Assembly (NCBI RefSeq): GCF_017741935.1 | Contig: NZ_JAGHMH010000018.1 | Coordinates: 124,001 to 188,000 of the forward strand | Direction of reading: 5' to 3' | Length of the DNA stretch: 64,000 nt | DNA from: Rhizobium sp. 16-449-1b | Lineage (GTDB): Bacteria > Pseudomonadota > Alphaproteobacteria > Rhizobiales > Rhizobiaceae | In this document: positions 33,762-42,891 of the stretch, in pieces | Layout of the letters: every line of letters begins with the position of its first letter | How positions within the stretch are numbered: position 1 is the first letter of the stretch | Notes under the pieces: model-generated | Told to the model about the DNA's origin: nothing | Databases searched by the model: none | Seen by the model: the letters and a program-made list of their open reading frames with translations, nothing else | Program-made: the position numbers and the translations under genes

Positions 33762-34652
33762 ATGGAACGCGGAACGCTCAACGATCTCCTCGCCTTCGCC
33801 GCCGTCGCCCGCGAGCGCAGTTTTACCCGCGCTGCCGCCGTCCTCGGCATGTCGCCCTCGGCGCTCAGCCACGCGATGCGCGCCCTGGAGGAGCGGCTGG
33901 GCGTCCGGCTGCTTGCCCGCACCACGCGCAGCGTGGCGCCGACCGAGGCCGGAGAGCGGCTTTTGCAATCGCTCAACCCGGCGCTATCCGATATCGAAGG
34001 TGGCCTCGAGGCGCTGGCCGAATGGCGCGACAACCCCTCCGGCACCGTCCGCATCACCACCTTCGCCTATGCCGCCAGAATGGTGCTGGTGCCGAAGCTG
34101 CCGGCCTTCCTGCTCGCTCATCCCGATATCAACGTCGAGGTGATCATCCAGGACGGGTTGACCGATATCGTCGCCGCGGGCTTCGACGCCGGCATCCGCC
34201 TCGGCGAGACGGTGGCGAAGGACATGATCGCGGTGCGCGTCGGGCCGGAGCTGCGCACCGTCGTCGTCGGCACGCCTTCTTACTTCGCCCGCATCCCGCC
34301 GCCGGAAACGCCCTATGACCTCGAGCGCCACGCCTGCATCGGCTACCGCTTGACGACTTCGGGCGGGCTGCTCCCCTGGGAGTTCGAGAAAGACGGCAAG
34401 GAGATAAAGATCCGCACCAGCGGCCCGCTTATCGTCAACGATGGCGAGCTTCCGGCCGCAGCCGTGCGCGCCGGCGTCGGGCTCGGCTATCTGATGGAGC
34501 ACGACGTGGCCGACGAGATCGCCTCCGGCGCGCTGGTGCAGGTGCTCGACGACTGGTGCCCGCCCTTCCCCGGCTTCCACCTCTACCACCCAAGCCGCCG
34601 CCAGTCCCCGCCGGCGCTGCGTGCGCTGATCGCCGCCTTGAGCGTCAAGTAG
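33762..34652 (+). CDS. LysR family transcriptional regulator
   Basis: The protein has 296 residues. The N-terminal winged helix-turn-helix covers about 1-60, including RSFTRAAAVLGMSPSALSHAMRALEERLG, and the periplasmic-binding-like effector domain starts near 90. It is transcribed away from the aldo/keto reductase with 95 bases between starts. It belongs to the same LysR subgroup as the regulator at 56722-57630, with the same ending of the type DWCPPFPGF(H)LYHPS. Both regulators stand next to an oxidoreductase gene, so they probably arose by duplication of a regulator-enzyme module or by parallel recruitment. Confidence 0.93.
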   Translation: MERGTLNDLLAFAAVARERSFTRAAAVLGMSPSALSHAMRALEERLGVRLLARTTRSVAPTEAGERLLQSLNPALSDIEGGLEALAEWRDNPSGTVRITTFAYAARMVLVPKLPAFLLAHPDINVEVIIQDGLTDIVAAGFDAGIRLGETVAKDMIAVRVGPELRTVVVGTPSYFARIPPPETPYDLERHACIGYRLTTSGGLLPWEFEKDGKEIKIRTSGPLIVNDGELPAAAVRAGVGLGYLMEHDVADEIASGALVQVLDDWCPPFPGFHLYHPSRRQSPPALRALIAALSVK

Positions 34653-34768
34653 CAATCGTACCGCCGGACGCAATCAGCGCGTGACGCACTGTTCAATCAT
34701 TGCCCCACTGCAAAATCCGCCCAAGCGCGATATCTAACGGACAACCAAAAATCGAAGGAGTAGACACC

Positions 34769-35755
34769 ATGGGTATGCTGGTCGACGGCGTCTGGCAAGA
34801 CGTCTGGTACGATACGAAGGAGACCAAGGGTCACTTCAAGCGCGCCGCCTCGCAGTTCCGCAACTGGATCACGCCGGATGGCAGCGCCGGTCCGTCGGGC
34901 AAGGAAGGCTTCAAGGCCGAGGCCGGGCGCTATCATCTTTACGTCTCGCTCGCCTGTCCCTGGGCGCACCGCACGCTGATCGTCCGCAAGCTGAAGCGGC
35001 TGGAAGACCTGATCTCCGTCTCCGTCGTCGATCCGCTGATGCTGGAAAAGGGCTGGGAATTCAAGGTCGGCGACGGCGCCACCGGCGATCCGCTCTTCGG
35101 TGCCAAGGCGCTCTCCGACATCTATGTGAAGGCCGATCCGCACTATTCCGGCCGCGTCACCGTGCCGGTTCTGTGGGACAAGAAGACAAACACCATCGTC
35201 AGCAACGAATCCGCCGAGATCATCCGCATGTTCAACAGCGCCTTCGACGCGCTGACCGGCTCGACCACCGATTTCTACCCGCAAGATCTGCGCGGAGAGA
35301 TCGACGATCTGAACGCGCTTATCTACGACACCGTCAACAACGGCGTCTACAAGGCTGGTTTCGCCACCGCGCAGGACGCCTATTCGGAAAGCGTGCTCAA
35401 GCTATTCGAAACGCTCGACATGCTGGAAGACCGCCTCGGCAAGGGCCGCTATCTCCTGGGCGACCGGCTGACAGAGGCCGACTGGCGGCTCTTCACCACG
35501 CTGGTGCGCTTCGACCCCGTCTATGTCGGCCACTTCAAATGCAACATCCGCCGCATCGCCGATTACCCGAACCTCTCGGCCTATCTGCGCGATCTCTACC
35601 AGACATCAGGGATCAAGGAGACGGTCGACTTCCGTCACATCAAGGACCACTATTACCGCAGCCACAAGACGATCAACCCGACCGGTATCGTCCCCGTCGG
35701 CCCGGAACTGGACCTCGACCGCCCGCACGGCCGCGGCGAACGCGCCGCCGCCTGA
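34769..35755 (+). CDS. Glutathionyl-hydroquinone reductase (Xi-class GST)
   Basis: The ATG at 34769 follows GAAGGAG by eight bases and gives 328 residues. The Xi-class active site is ACPWAHRT with catalytic Cys63. The DPLMLEKGWEF block and the C-terminal helical GST domain with the DRLTEADWRLFTTLVRFD signature identify the YqjG/EcM4 group. These enzymes reduce glutathionyl-hydroquinones to free hydroquinones and glutathione, a step in quinone and aromatic detoxification. It is monocistronic, convergent with a Nudix gene 21 bases away. Nearby aldo/keto reductase and LysR genes may belong to the same redox-related block. Confidence 0.94.
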   Translation: MGMLVDGVWQDVWYDTKETKGHFKRAASQFRNWITPDGSAGPSGKEGFKAEAGRYHLYVSLACPWAHRTLIVRKLKRLEDLISVSVVDPLMLEKGWEFKVGDGATGDPLFGAKALSDIYVKADPHYSGRVTVPVLWDKKTNTIVSNESAEIIRMFNSAFDALTGSTTDFYPQDLRGEIDDLNALIYDTVNNGVYKAGFATAQDAYSESVLKLFETLDMLEDRLGKGRYLLGDRLTEADWRLFTTLVRFDPVYVGHFKCNIRRIADYPNLSAYLRDLYQTSGIKETVDFRHIKDHYYRSHKTINPTGIVPVGPELDLDRPHGRGERAAA

Positions 35756-35776
35756 ACGCAAGCTAAGCCGCCCGGC

Positions 35777-36250
35777 CTACCAGACCTGGTCGGGCGCATG
35801 CTCTCCGGCGATCTCAGCAAGACGACGGTGCGTCGACGCCGTCGTCCCCTCCGGCAGCGCGTCGAGCGCGAAGAAACCGCATTCGACGATCTCGCGGTCT
35901 GGCGCCCTCGGCGCCGTCTGCTCGACCTTGGCGCGGTAGAACACGACGTGGTCGCGCCGCGTGGCCGAGGTGTTGAGATAGACCTGAACGAGCTCCGGCC
36001 GTCCGACAATCACGAGATTGCCCTCCTCGCGCAGCTCCTTGACCAGCGCGTCCTCGGCCGTCTCGTTGCGCTCGATACCGCCGCCCGGCATGTGCCAGCC
36101 GGGCACGTAGCTGTGCCGCACGAGAAACACATGCCCCCTGTCATCGAAGCAGGCGGCGCGCACGCCCATCGTCATTCCGCGCGCGAAGGCGAAGTAGATA
36201 TGCACCACGCGCATCATCAGGCGCGATTGCCAGTGGCGGATTTCTTTCAC
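35777..36250 (-). CDS. Nudix hydrolase
   Basis: The protein has 157 residues with a Nudix domain at about 25-145. The Nudix box is GGGIERNETAEDALVKELREEG, where the consensus REUXEEXGU reads KELREEGNL, with Lys for Arg and Asn for the late Gly. The metal-binding glutamates are kept. The N-terminal amphipathic helix HWQSRLMMRVVHIYFAFARG might attach to membranes. The substrate is unknown; related rhizobial proteins are annotated only as NUDIX domain proteins. The start at 36250 faces the metallophosphoesterase gene, 75 bases away. Confidence 0.88.
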   Translation of the reverse strand: MKEIRHWQSRLMMRVVHIYFAFARGMTMGVRAACFDDRGHVFLVRHSYVPGWHMPGGGIERNETAEDALVKELREEGNLVIVGRPELVQVYLNTSATRRDHVVFYRAKVEQTAPRAPDREIVECGFFALDALPEGTTASTHRRLAEIAGEHAPDQVW

Positions 36251-36324
36251 GCGTCTTCCAATTCCATCAATCCGTTCAAGCAGATGTGCGAGGAGATGTG
36301 TTTGAAATACGGCTGCCGTGAGCT

Positions 36325-37245
36325 ATGTGTGCACCCATGTTCAAGCTCGCGCACATTTCAGACGTCCATCTCGGGCCGCTGCCCCACATCTCTTTCCGTG
36401 AACTCTTTTCCAAGCGTATCACCGGCTTTGTGAACTGGCATCGCAATCGGCGCAAGCACCTTTTCGGCGGCACGCTGGATCTGCTGCTCGACGATATAAG
36501 AGAAAAGCAGCCGGATCACATGGCGATCACGGGCGACCTCGTCAATCTCGCAAGCGGACTTGAAATCCGCGCCGCGGCCGGCTGGCTGCGCGAACTCGGC
36601 GATCCCAAGGATTACTCCGTCGTGCCCGGCAATCACGACGCCTACGTGCCCGGCGCCTACGAAAAGTCGATGCGCGCCTGGTACGACAATGTCCGCGGCG
36701 ATCTCGCGCCTGCCGAATGGCAGGAAAACAAGCACATCTTCCCCTATCTGCGCATTCGCGGAAAAGTCGCGATCGTCGGCTGCTCGACGGCGGTGGCAAC
36801 GCCCCCGTTCGCCGCCAGCGGCTTCTTCGGCGAAAGACAGGCCCGAGAGACGGTGAACATGCTGCGCGCCGCCGGCGAAGCAGGCCTGTTTCGCGTCGTC
36901 ATGATCCACCACCCACCGATCCGTGGCGCCACATCCTTCCACAAGCGCATGATCGGCATCCGCCGTTTCGCCGCCGTCATCTCCACCGGCGGCGCCGAGC
37001 TCGTGCTGCATGGCCACACCCATCTGAACACGGTGCACTGGCTGCGCGGCCAGACCGGACCGGTTCCCGTCGTCGGCATCGCCTCGGGCTCGCAAGGCCC
37101 CGGCGGCTCCAAGCCACCCGCCGCCTACAATCTCTTCAGCATCGACGGCTCCCCCGGCGCCTGGAGCCTCAAGGGCGAACGCTTCAGCCTCAGCCCGTCG
37201 GGCGACGACATCAACCCGGAAAGCGTCGATATCTTCAGGCTTTAG
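36325..37245 (+). CDS. Calcineurin-like metallophosphoesterase
   Basis: The protein has 306 residues from ATG 36325, or 302 from ATG 36337, which starts right at the first conserved strand (MFKLAHISDVHLG). All metallophosphoesterase motifs are present: DVHLG, GDLVN, GNHD, then HHPP and GHTH. These place two metal ions. The class contains cAMP phosphodiesterases (CpdA), UDP-2,3-diacylglucosamine hydrolases and others. The spacing and the C-terminal FRL ending fit CpdA-like proteins only loosely, so the substrate is left open. It has no membrane segment and is transcribed alone. Confidence 0.9.
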   Translation: MCAPMFKLAHISDVHLGPLPHISFRELFSKRITGFVNWHRNRRKHLFGGTLDLLLDDIREKQPDHMAITGDLVNLASGLEIRAAAGWLRELGDPKDYSVVPGNHDAYVPGAYEKSMRAWYDNVRGDLAPAEWQENKHIFPYLRIRGKVAIVGCSTAVATPPFAASGFFGERQARETVNMLRAAGEAGLFRVVMIHHPPIRGATSFHKRMIGIRRFAAVISTGGAELVLHGHTHLNTVHWLRGQTGPVPVVGIASGSQGPGGSKPPAAYNLFSIDGSPGAWSLKGERFSLSPSGDDINPESVDIFRL

Positions 37246-37392
37246 CGCCATTTCCGGAATCAGTTTCGCCGCAAGTTGAATCACTGCGCGAACTCAGGCG
37301 AAAAACGATAGATCGGGGCCGATCGCCTCTTGGTATTTCCCGATCTAGGCGTACACTCCTTATATTAGCGATCTTATATTCGGAGACGTCGC

Positions 37393-37953
37393 ATGCCATC
37401 CACGACCCGTACGCTCCGAGGCCTGGCGCTCGCCGGCTGCCTCGCCCTCACCTTCTCTGCCCCCGCCTTCGCCGCAGGCGAAGAGACCGACGAAACCAAG
37501 CCGCCGCCAAAGACCGAAACCACCACCAAGTGCGCCGACGGCAAGGTCTGGGACAAGAAGAAGAAGGAATGCGTCACGCCGAACAAGCAGACCTTCAACG
37601 ACGACGATCTCTACAAGGCCGCCCGCGAATTCGCTTATGCCGGCCAGTACGACAATGCCATCACCGTGCTCAACCTCGCCCGCAATCAGAACGACCCACG
37701 CATTCTGAACTATCTGGGCTACGCCAACCGCAAGGCCGGCCGGATGGAGCTTGGCATGTCCTATTACCGCAAGGCGCTGCAGGCCGACGGCAATTATATT
37801 CTCGCACGGTCATATATGGGCCAAGCTTTGATGGAACAGGGTGATGAACAGGGCGCGCGCGTGCAGCTGGTCGAGATCCGCGACCGCGGCGGCGAGAACA
37901 CCTGGGCCTACCGCTCGCTCCTTCAGTCGCTCCACGGCTACAGGACCTATTGA
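37393..37953 (+). CDS. Exported tetratricopeptide repeat protein
   Basis: This codes for 186 residues. A Sec signal peptide (about 1-27, ending APAFAAG) is followed by a Glu/Lys/Pro-rich spacer with a CADGKVWDKKKKEC loop. This short Cys-flanked motif is common in rhizobial periplasmic proteins. The rest holds about two to three TPR units: EFAYAGQYDNAITVLNLA, ILNYLGYANRKAGRMELGMSYYRKAL and ARSYMGQALMEQGDEQGAR. It should reside in the periplasm as a scaffold for protein contacts. A possible promoter region of 147 bases precedes it. The role is unknown. Confidence 0.85.
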   Translation: MPSTTRTLRGLALAGCLALTFSAPAFAAGEETDETKPPPKTETTTKCADGKVWDKKKKECVTPNKQTFNDDDLYKAAREFAYAGQYDNAITVLNLARNQNDPRILNYLGYANRKAGRMELGMSYYRKALQADGNYILARSYMGQALMEQGDEQGARVQLVEIRDRGGENTWAYRSLLQSLHGYRTY

Positions 37954-38126
37954 GCCCCAGGGATCACCCGAAAAAAGCTTTGGGAACCCGTGAGATAAGT
38001 GGCCTTTTGCTTGCGAAGCAGCGGCGATTTGTTTCATAAAGGACACAGAGACGATATAATTCGCACATGCGCCAGGTCACGGCTCCGTAACGGCTCCCGA
38101 TACCCGGCATTCACCTTGGGAAAACC

Positions 38127-38633
38127 ATGCGTCAACCTGTGACGACCATCGACATCAGACGCGATCTAGTGGGTCTTCTGCCCCGGTTGCGGCGGTTCGC
38201 GATGACGCTCGCGGGTGATGCGGCGGGCGCCGACGAACTCGTCCAGGCCGGCTGTCAGCGGGCAATCGCCAAGAGCAATCAATGGCAGGGCGAAGGCCGG
38301 ATCGACAGCTGGGTCTACACGCTGATGCGCCAGCAATGGAGCGAGGACCACCGCAAGCGCAAGCCGCATGCGGTCAACAAGACCAACGTCACCGATATCC
38401 GCACGGCCACGCGCGACCGCGCCGCCATCATCGATTCCGATGCGATCCACCGGATGATCGCGGAGATGCCCGAGGGCATCGCCAGCGCCTTCCTGCTGGT
38501 GTCGATCGAAGGCCATGGCTACCAGCAGGCCGGCGACATCATGGGCGTCGCCCCCACCCTCATCATGTCGCAGCTGGCACAGGCGAAACTGCACTTCGCC
38601 AGCCTCGCTGACGACCATTCCCACAGGTTCTGA
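38127..38633 (+). CDS. ECF-type RNA polymerase sigma factor
   Basis: This codes for 168 residues. Region 2 covers about 10-75, with ADELVQAGCQRAIAKSNQWQG and DSWVYTLMRQQWSEDHRKRK. Region 4 covers about 105-160, with the helix-turn-helix near GHGYQQAGDIMGVAPTLIMSQLAQAK. The stop is followed directly by a TTG-start membrane anti-sigma gene, one base away. Such pairs usually respond to envelope or oxidative stress. The first helix of region 4 is less conserved than in the EcfG group. Autoregulation is expected, but a promoter match was not identified. Confidence 0.87.
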   Translation: MRQPVTTIDIRRDLVGLLPRLRRFAMTLAGDAAGADELVQAGCQRAIAKSNQWQGEGRIDSWVYTLMRQQWSEDHRKRKPHAVNKTNVTDIRTATRDRAAIIDSDAIHRMIAEMPEGIASAFLLVSIEGHGYQQAGDIMGVAPTLIMSQLAQAKLHFASLADDHSHRF

Positions 38634-38634
38634 T

Positions 38635-39477
38635 TTGCTCGACTTCAAGAAACTGCCGCTCGATGCCCAGCTGACCGCCCTTCTCGATGGCGAGACGACG
38701 CCCGAGCAGAAGCACGAGCTCGAACAGCGCCTGGCAACCGACGACGGCGCGCGGCGGATCTACGACAAGCTGCGCAACGGTGCCGATTTCGGCAAGCGCC
38801 GGCTCGACGACATCCTGAAGGAGCCGGTTCCGCTGGCGCTGGTGCGCTCGATCAAGAGCGTGCAGCCGCCCAAGGCCCCGGTCGCGCCGCGCCAGTCGCG
38901 CCAGCCGTTCAAATTCGCGCCTTCAGGCCCGCAGGCGCTGGTGGCCGCGATCGTGCTTTTGATCGCCGGCTGCGGCATCGGCTATATCGTCGGCGCGGGC
39001 CATACCGCGTCGCAGACCGCGCAGGCCATCGATGCCGCGCAGACCAGCGAAGCGACGGAATGGCTGGGCGACATGCTCGCCAACCAGCGACTGCTCGCCC
39101 GCCAGCCGCGCCACATTTTCGAAGTTCCGGCCACGCAGCCGGAAGAAATTTCCACCTGGCTCACCACCTCCGTCGGCGTCGCCTTCCGCGTCCCCGATCT
39201 CGTCTCCGAGGGATGGACCTTCCAGGGCGCCCGCGTGACGCTCGCCGGCGGCCGCCCGGTCGGCCAGCTGGTCTACACCAGCTCCGACGGCGACCTCGCC
39301 ACCATCGCCTTCCGCAAGGACAACCAGCCTGAAGACGCCGAGGATTTCAAGGAAACGATCCGCGACGAGATCGGCCTGGTCACCTGGCACAATGCCGGCA
39401 CCTCCTACATGCTGATCGGCCCCTCCTCCGAGGCATCGCTCAGCCAACTCGCCATGCAGATCGCCACCGCGATTTGA
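38635..39477 (+). CDS. Transmembrane anti-sigma factor
   Basis: The frame is open far upstream inside the sigma gene, but the most reasonable start is TTG at 38635, one base after the sigma stop (TGATTTG), giving 280 residues. The N-terminal part LDGETTPEQKHELEQRLATDD is the helical anti-sigma domain that grips the sigma factor; a zinc-binding HxxxCxxC motif is not seen. One transmembrane helix lies at about 100-120, and the rest is periplasmic. It is expected to hold the sigma factor at the membrane until a signal triggers release. Close coupling suggests equal synthesis of both proteins. Confidence 0.8.
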   Translation: MLDFKKLPLDAQLTALLDGETTPEQKHELEQRLATDDGARRIYDKLRNGADFGKRRLDDILKEPVPLALVRSIKSVQPPKAPVAPRQSRQPFKFAPSGPQALVAAIVLLIAGCGIGYIVGAGHTASQTAQAIDAAQTSEATEWLGDMLANQRLLARQPRHIFEVPATQPEEISTWLTTSVGVAFRVPDLVSEGWTFQGARVTLAGGRPVGQLVYTSSDGDLATIAFRKDNQPEDAEDFKETIRDEIGLVTWHNAGTSYMLIGPSSEASLSQLAMQIATAI

Positions 39478-39504
39478 AACCTCAATAATGAAGCGCACAT
39501 AAGA

Positions 39505-39532
39505 AAGCGGGCGCCGCATGCGACGCCCGCTT
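39505..39532. terminator. Bidirectional hairpin between the anti-sigma gene and leuA
   Basis: Arms AAGCGGGCG (39505-39513) and CGCCCGCTT (39524-39532) are perfect, and the loop itself holds a CGCATGCG palindrome, so the stem extends with one mismatch. It lies 28 bases after the anti-sigma stop and 21 bases after the leuA stop on the other strand. Confidence 0.75.
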
Positions 39533-39552
39533 GATGCTTCCGTGGCCTACAA

Positions 39553-41262
39553 TCAGGCCTTGCCGGCCTTCACATCGAGCACCCGGTTCGCCGCCGAGAC
39601 GATCGCTTCCAGCGACGCGCCGACGATGTTGGTGCTGATGCCGGCGCCGAAGAGCTTGCCGCCCGGATAGGACGTCTCGACATAGGAGATCGCCGAGGCG
39701 TTCGAGCCGTGCTGCAGCGAGTGCTCGGAATAATCCTGCACTGCCATCTCGACCCCCAGATACTCCGAGAGCGCATTGATGAAGCCATCGATCGGGCCGT
39801 TGCCGCGCCCTTCGATCGTCTTCGTCACACCGTTATCGGTGATCTCGGCGGAAACGACACGGACGCCCTTGCGCTCGGGATCGGCGAAGGTCTGGTGATC
39901 GACGAACTTGATGCGGCCCTTCGGCTGCGTCACGTAGCGCTCGATGAAGTGGTCGTAAATCCGCTTCGACGGCAGTTCCTTGCCCTCTTCGTCGGTGATC
40001 CGCTGGATCTCCTCGCGATATTCCACCTGCAGGTTGCGCGGCAGGTTCAGGCCGTAATCCTGCTGCAGGATATAGGCGATGCCGCCCTTGCCGGACTGCG
40101 AGTTGATGCGGATGATCGCCTCATAGGAACGGCCGACGTCCTGCGGATCGATCGGCAGATACGGCACTTCCCAGACCGGATGATTGGCGACCTTGATCGC
40201 CTTCATGCCCTTGTTGATCGCATCCTGGTGCGAGCCGGAGAAGGCCGTATAGACCAGTTCGCCGACATAAGGATGGCGCTCGCCGATCGGCATCTGGTTG
40301 GAATATTCGAACACGTCCTTCATGCGCACGATATCCGAGCAGTCGATCTCGGGATCCACACCCTGCGTGAACATGTTGAGCGCCATTGTCACGACGTCGA
40401 CATTGCCGGTGCGCTCGCCATTGCCGAACAGCGTGCCCTCGACACGATCGGCGCCCGCCAGCAAGGCCAGCTCGGCGGCGGCGATGCCGGTGCCGCGGTC
40501 GTTATGCGGGTGCAGCGAGATGATCAGGTTCTCGCGATTGTCGAGATTGCGGCACATCCATTCGATCTGGTCGGCATAGACGTTCGGCGTCGCCATTTCG
40601 ACGGTCGACGGCAGGTTGATGATCAGCTTGTTGTCTGGCGTCGGCTTCATCACCTCGATGACCGAGTTGCAGATCTCCAGCGCCACGTCGAGCTCGGTGC
40701 CGGTGAAGCTCTCCGGCGAATATTCGAAGCGATAGCCGCCACCGGCCTTGGCCGCCATGTCGGAGATCATCTTCGCCGCGTCGACCGCGATCTGCTTGAT
40801 GCCGTTGACATCCTTGGCAAAAACCACGCGGCGCTGCAGTTCGCTGGTCGAGTTATAGAAGTGCACGATCGGCTTGTTCGCGCCCTCAAGCGCCTCGAAT
40901 GTACGCGTGATCAGCTCGGGACGGCACTGCACCAGCACCTGCAGCGACACGTCGTCGGGCACATTGCCCTGCTCGACACACCAGCGCGCGAAGTCGAAAT
41001 CGGTCTGCGAGGCCGACGGGAAGCCGATCTCGATTTCCTTGAAGCCCATGTCGAGCAGCAGCTGGAACATCCGCGCCTTGCGGTCGTGGCCCATAGGGTC
41101 GACCAGAGCCTGGTTGCCGTCGCGCAGGTCCACCGAACACCAGATCGGCGCCTTGGTCAGCGTCTTGGTCGGCCATGTACGATCGGGGATGTTGACCTGC
41201 GGATAAGGGCGATACTTCATCGCCGCGTCAGGCATGCCGTGGGAGCGGGTCTTCGTGTCCAT
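39553..41262 (-). CDS. leuA: 2-isopropylmalate synthase
   Basis: This codes for 569 residues from ATG 41262, preceded by AGGAAGAG on the coding strand. It belongs to the long, fungal-like LeuA2 type. The catalytic (HMGL-like TIM barrel) region holds SVDLRDGNQALVDPM, the LHPHNDRGTG metal site and GNGERTGNVD. The C-terminal quarter is the LeuA dimer domain involved in leucine feedback (GNGPIDGFINALSE). The enzyme condenses acetyl-CoA and 2-oxoisovalerate in leucine biosynthesis. A leucine-rich leader peptide was looked for in the 320 bases upstream and not seen. Transcription ends at a bidirectional hairpin. Confidence 0.96.
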   Translation of the reverse strand: MDTKTRSHGMPDAAMKYRPYPQVNIPDRTWPTKTLTKAPIWCSVDLRDGNQALVDPMGHDRKARMFQLLLDMGFKEIEIGFPSASQTDFDFARWCVEQGNVPDDVSLQVLVQCRPELITRTFEALEGANKPIVHFYNSTSELQRRVVFAKDVNGIKQIAVDAAKMISDMAAKAGGGYRFEYSPESFTGTELDVALEICNSVIEVMKPTPDNKLIINLPSTVEMATPNVYADQIEWMCRNLDNRENLIISLHPHNDRGTGIAAAELALLAGADRVEGTLFGNGERTGNVDVVTMALNMFTQGVDPEIDCSDIVRMKDVFEYSNQMPIGERHPYVGELVYTAFSGSHQDAINKGMKAIKVANHPVWEVPYLPIDPQDVGRSYEAIIRINSQSGKGGIAYILQQDYGLNLPRNLQVEYREEIQRITDEEGKELPSKRIYDHFIERYVTQPKGRIKFVDHQTFADPERKGVRVVSAEITDNGVTKTIEGRGNGPIDGFINALSEYLGVEMAVQDYSEHSLQHGSNASAISYVETSYPGGKLFGAGISTNIVGASLEAIVSAANRVLDVKAGKA

Positions 41263-41585
41263 GTCTTCTCTTCCTATTCCCGTCATCTGGCCGCGTCATA
41301 GCGCATGGCCTGCCTGTTGGCGATGACGAATCCGGCGCAAAGCGTCCGGTTGATCGATTTTTGGGATATGTGAAGAGGAGCTATGGCCGGCGGGCTTTGG
41401 GCCGCCGGGCGCTCCTCAACGGACCCGGCAACCGCGCGTAAGGCCGAGGAGAAGAAGCGAGGTCAGGGCGCGCGTATTGTCGCGCAGGGCGATACGCCCG
41501 CGTGCAATCTGCTCAGAAATCATGATGCCCGTGCTCTTCATGCCGGCCTGTATAGCCGCCGCGCGAAAAACTGGCAAGTGCCTGA
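41263..41585. other. Intergenic region upstream of leuA, no gene recognised
   Basis: These 323 bases lie between leuA and benE, both on the minus strand. They must carry the leuA promoter. GC-rich inverted repeats such as GGCCGGCGG/CCGCCGGGC occur near 41385-41409, but they are imperfect and have no T-run. No leader peptide with multiple leucine codons and no riboswitch pattern was seen. Confidence 0.5.
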
Positions 41586-42770
41586 TTATTTTTTCCGCGT
41601 TTGCACAAATCGCTGCAACGCCATCATCAGCCCGCCGGCCAGGAGCCCCCAGAAGGCGCCGGAAATGCCGCCGAAGGAGACGCCGGATGCCGTCACCAGG
41701 AATGTGATCGCCGCCGCCTCCCGCGTATCGGGCGCCTGGAAGGCGGCCATGGCTGAGCCGGAGAAGGCACCGACCAGCGCAAGACCGGCCACCGCCTGGA
41801 TCAGGATCGGCGGCGCCAGCGCCACCGATGCGGTCACCGCACCCGCAAGCGGCCCAAGGATGAGATAGCAGATGCCGCAGACGATCACCGCCCAGTAGCG
41901 CCGCTTCGGATCGGGATGCGCGTCCGGCCCGGCGCACATGGCAGCCGTGATCGCCGCAAGATTGACGGCGTGGCCGCCAAAGGGGGCCGACAGCAGCGAG
42001 AAGAAGCCGGTGGAAGCAAAGAGCGACCCAGGCTTGGTCTCATAGCCGTTGACCTTCATGACCGCGATGCCTGGAATATTCTGCGAGGCCATGGTGACGA
42101 TGAAGAGCGGCAGCGCGATCGACACGAAAGCCGGCACGTTGAACACCGGCATGACGAACTCGATTGTCGGCACCAGCGAGCGCTTGACCGTATCGAGCGC
42201 GCCTGCGGGCACATCAACCCCGAAGACCACGACCAGCACGAAAGCCGCCAGCGCCGCCGGCACGGCCCAGAGCCGCTTGAAGGCACCGACGACGATCCAG
42301 GCAAGCACGATCGGCAGGCCGAGCAACGGATTGAACCCGACGGCCTTGACCGGCGCGAAGCAGAGCCCGATCAGCACGCCCGCAAGCATCGCATTGGCGA
42401 GCGGCGCCGGAATGGCCGCCACCGCCCGCCCGAGCGGCCTGAACAGCCCCGCGATCACGATCAGCAACGCACAGATGATGAAGGCGCCCACGGCCGCATT
42501 GAACCCGCCCTCGACCACACCGGTCGCAGCCAAAAGCGCGCCCCCCGGCGTCGACCACGCCATGCTGATCGGCAACCTCGATGTGGCGCTGAGCACGATC
42601 CCGCAAAGCCCGAGCGAGACCGACAAAGCCATCAACCCCGAAGCCGCCTGCGCCTCCGTGGCGCCGACCGCCTGCAACCCGTGCAGCACGACGGCGAACG
42701 AACTGGCGAAACCGACGAAAGCGGTGAGAACGCCCATGAACAGGGCCTGGACGGAGAAGTCTTTAAGCAT
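41586..42770 (-). CDS. benE: BenE family benzoate/H+ symporter
   Basis: This codes for 394 residues with about 12 hydrophobic segments of the 7+7 inverted-repeat NCS2-like fold. The BenE signatures are visible: FSVQALFMGVLTAFVGFASSFAV at the N-terminus, SMAWSTPGGALLAATG in the first half, and FASTGFFSLLSAPFGGHAVNLAAITAA in the second. The protein would take up benzoate or a related aromatic acid with protons. No benzoate degradation genes (benABCD) are present in the window, so a broader aromatic-acid role is possible. It ends 323 bases before leuA and is divergent from the cyclodeaminase-family gene, which starts 121 bases away. Confidence 0.9.
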   Translation of the reverse strand: MLKDFSVQALFMGVLTAFVGFASSFAVVLHGLQAVGATEAQAASGLMALSVSLGLCGIVLSATSRLPISMAWSTPGGALLAATGVVEGGFNAAVGAFIICALLIVIAGLFRPLGRAVAAIPAPLANAMLAGVLIGLCFAPVKAVGFNPLLGLPIVLAWIVVGAFKRLWAVPAALAAFVLVVVFGVDVPAGALDTVKRSLVPTIEFVMPVFNVPAFVSIALPLFIVTMASQNIPGIAVMKVNGYETKPGSLFASTGFFSLLSAPFGGHAVNLAAITAAMCAGPDAHPDPKRRYWAVIVCGICYLILGPLAGAVTASVALAPPILIQAVAGLALVGAFSGSAMAAFQAPDTREAAAITFLVTASGVSFGGISGAFWGLLAGGLMMALQRFVQTRKK

Positions 42771-42891
42771 GAACTGGCTCTTGGCGATGGAAGATTGCTT
42801 GGAGCACTACAAGCGCTAATGTGCAAGTGCATAACAGGCAGGGAAGGCCTTCTGCCTCTCGATGGTCCAGCCTCACCGGAAAAAGCGCTTT

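Noticed and set aside
41263..41450. Leucine attenuator ahead of leuA
   Set aside because: The short upstream frames contain no run of leucine codons and no terminator with a T-run was seen.
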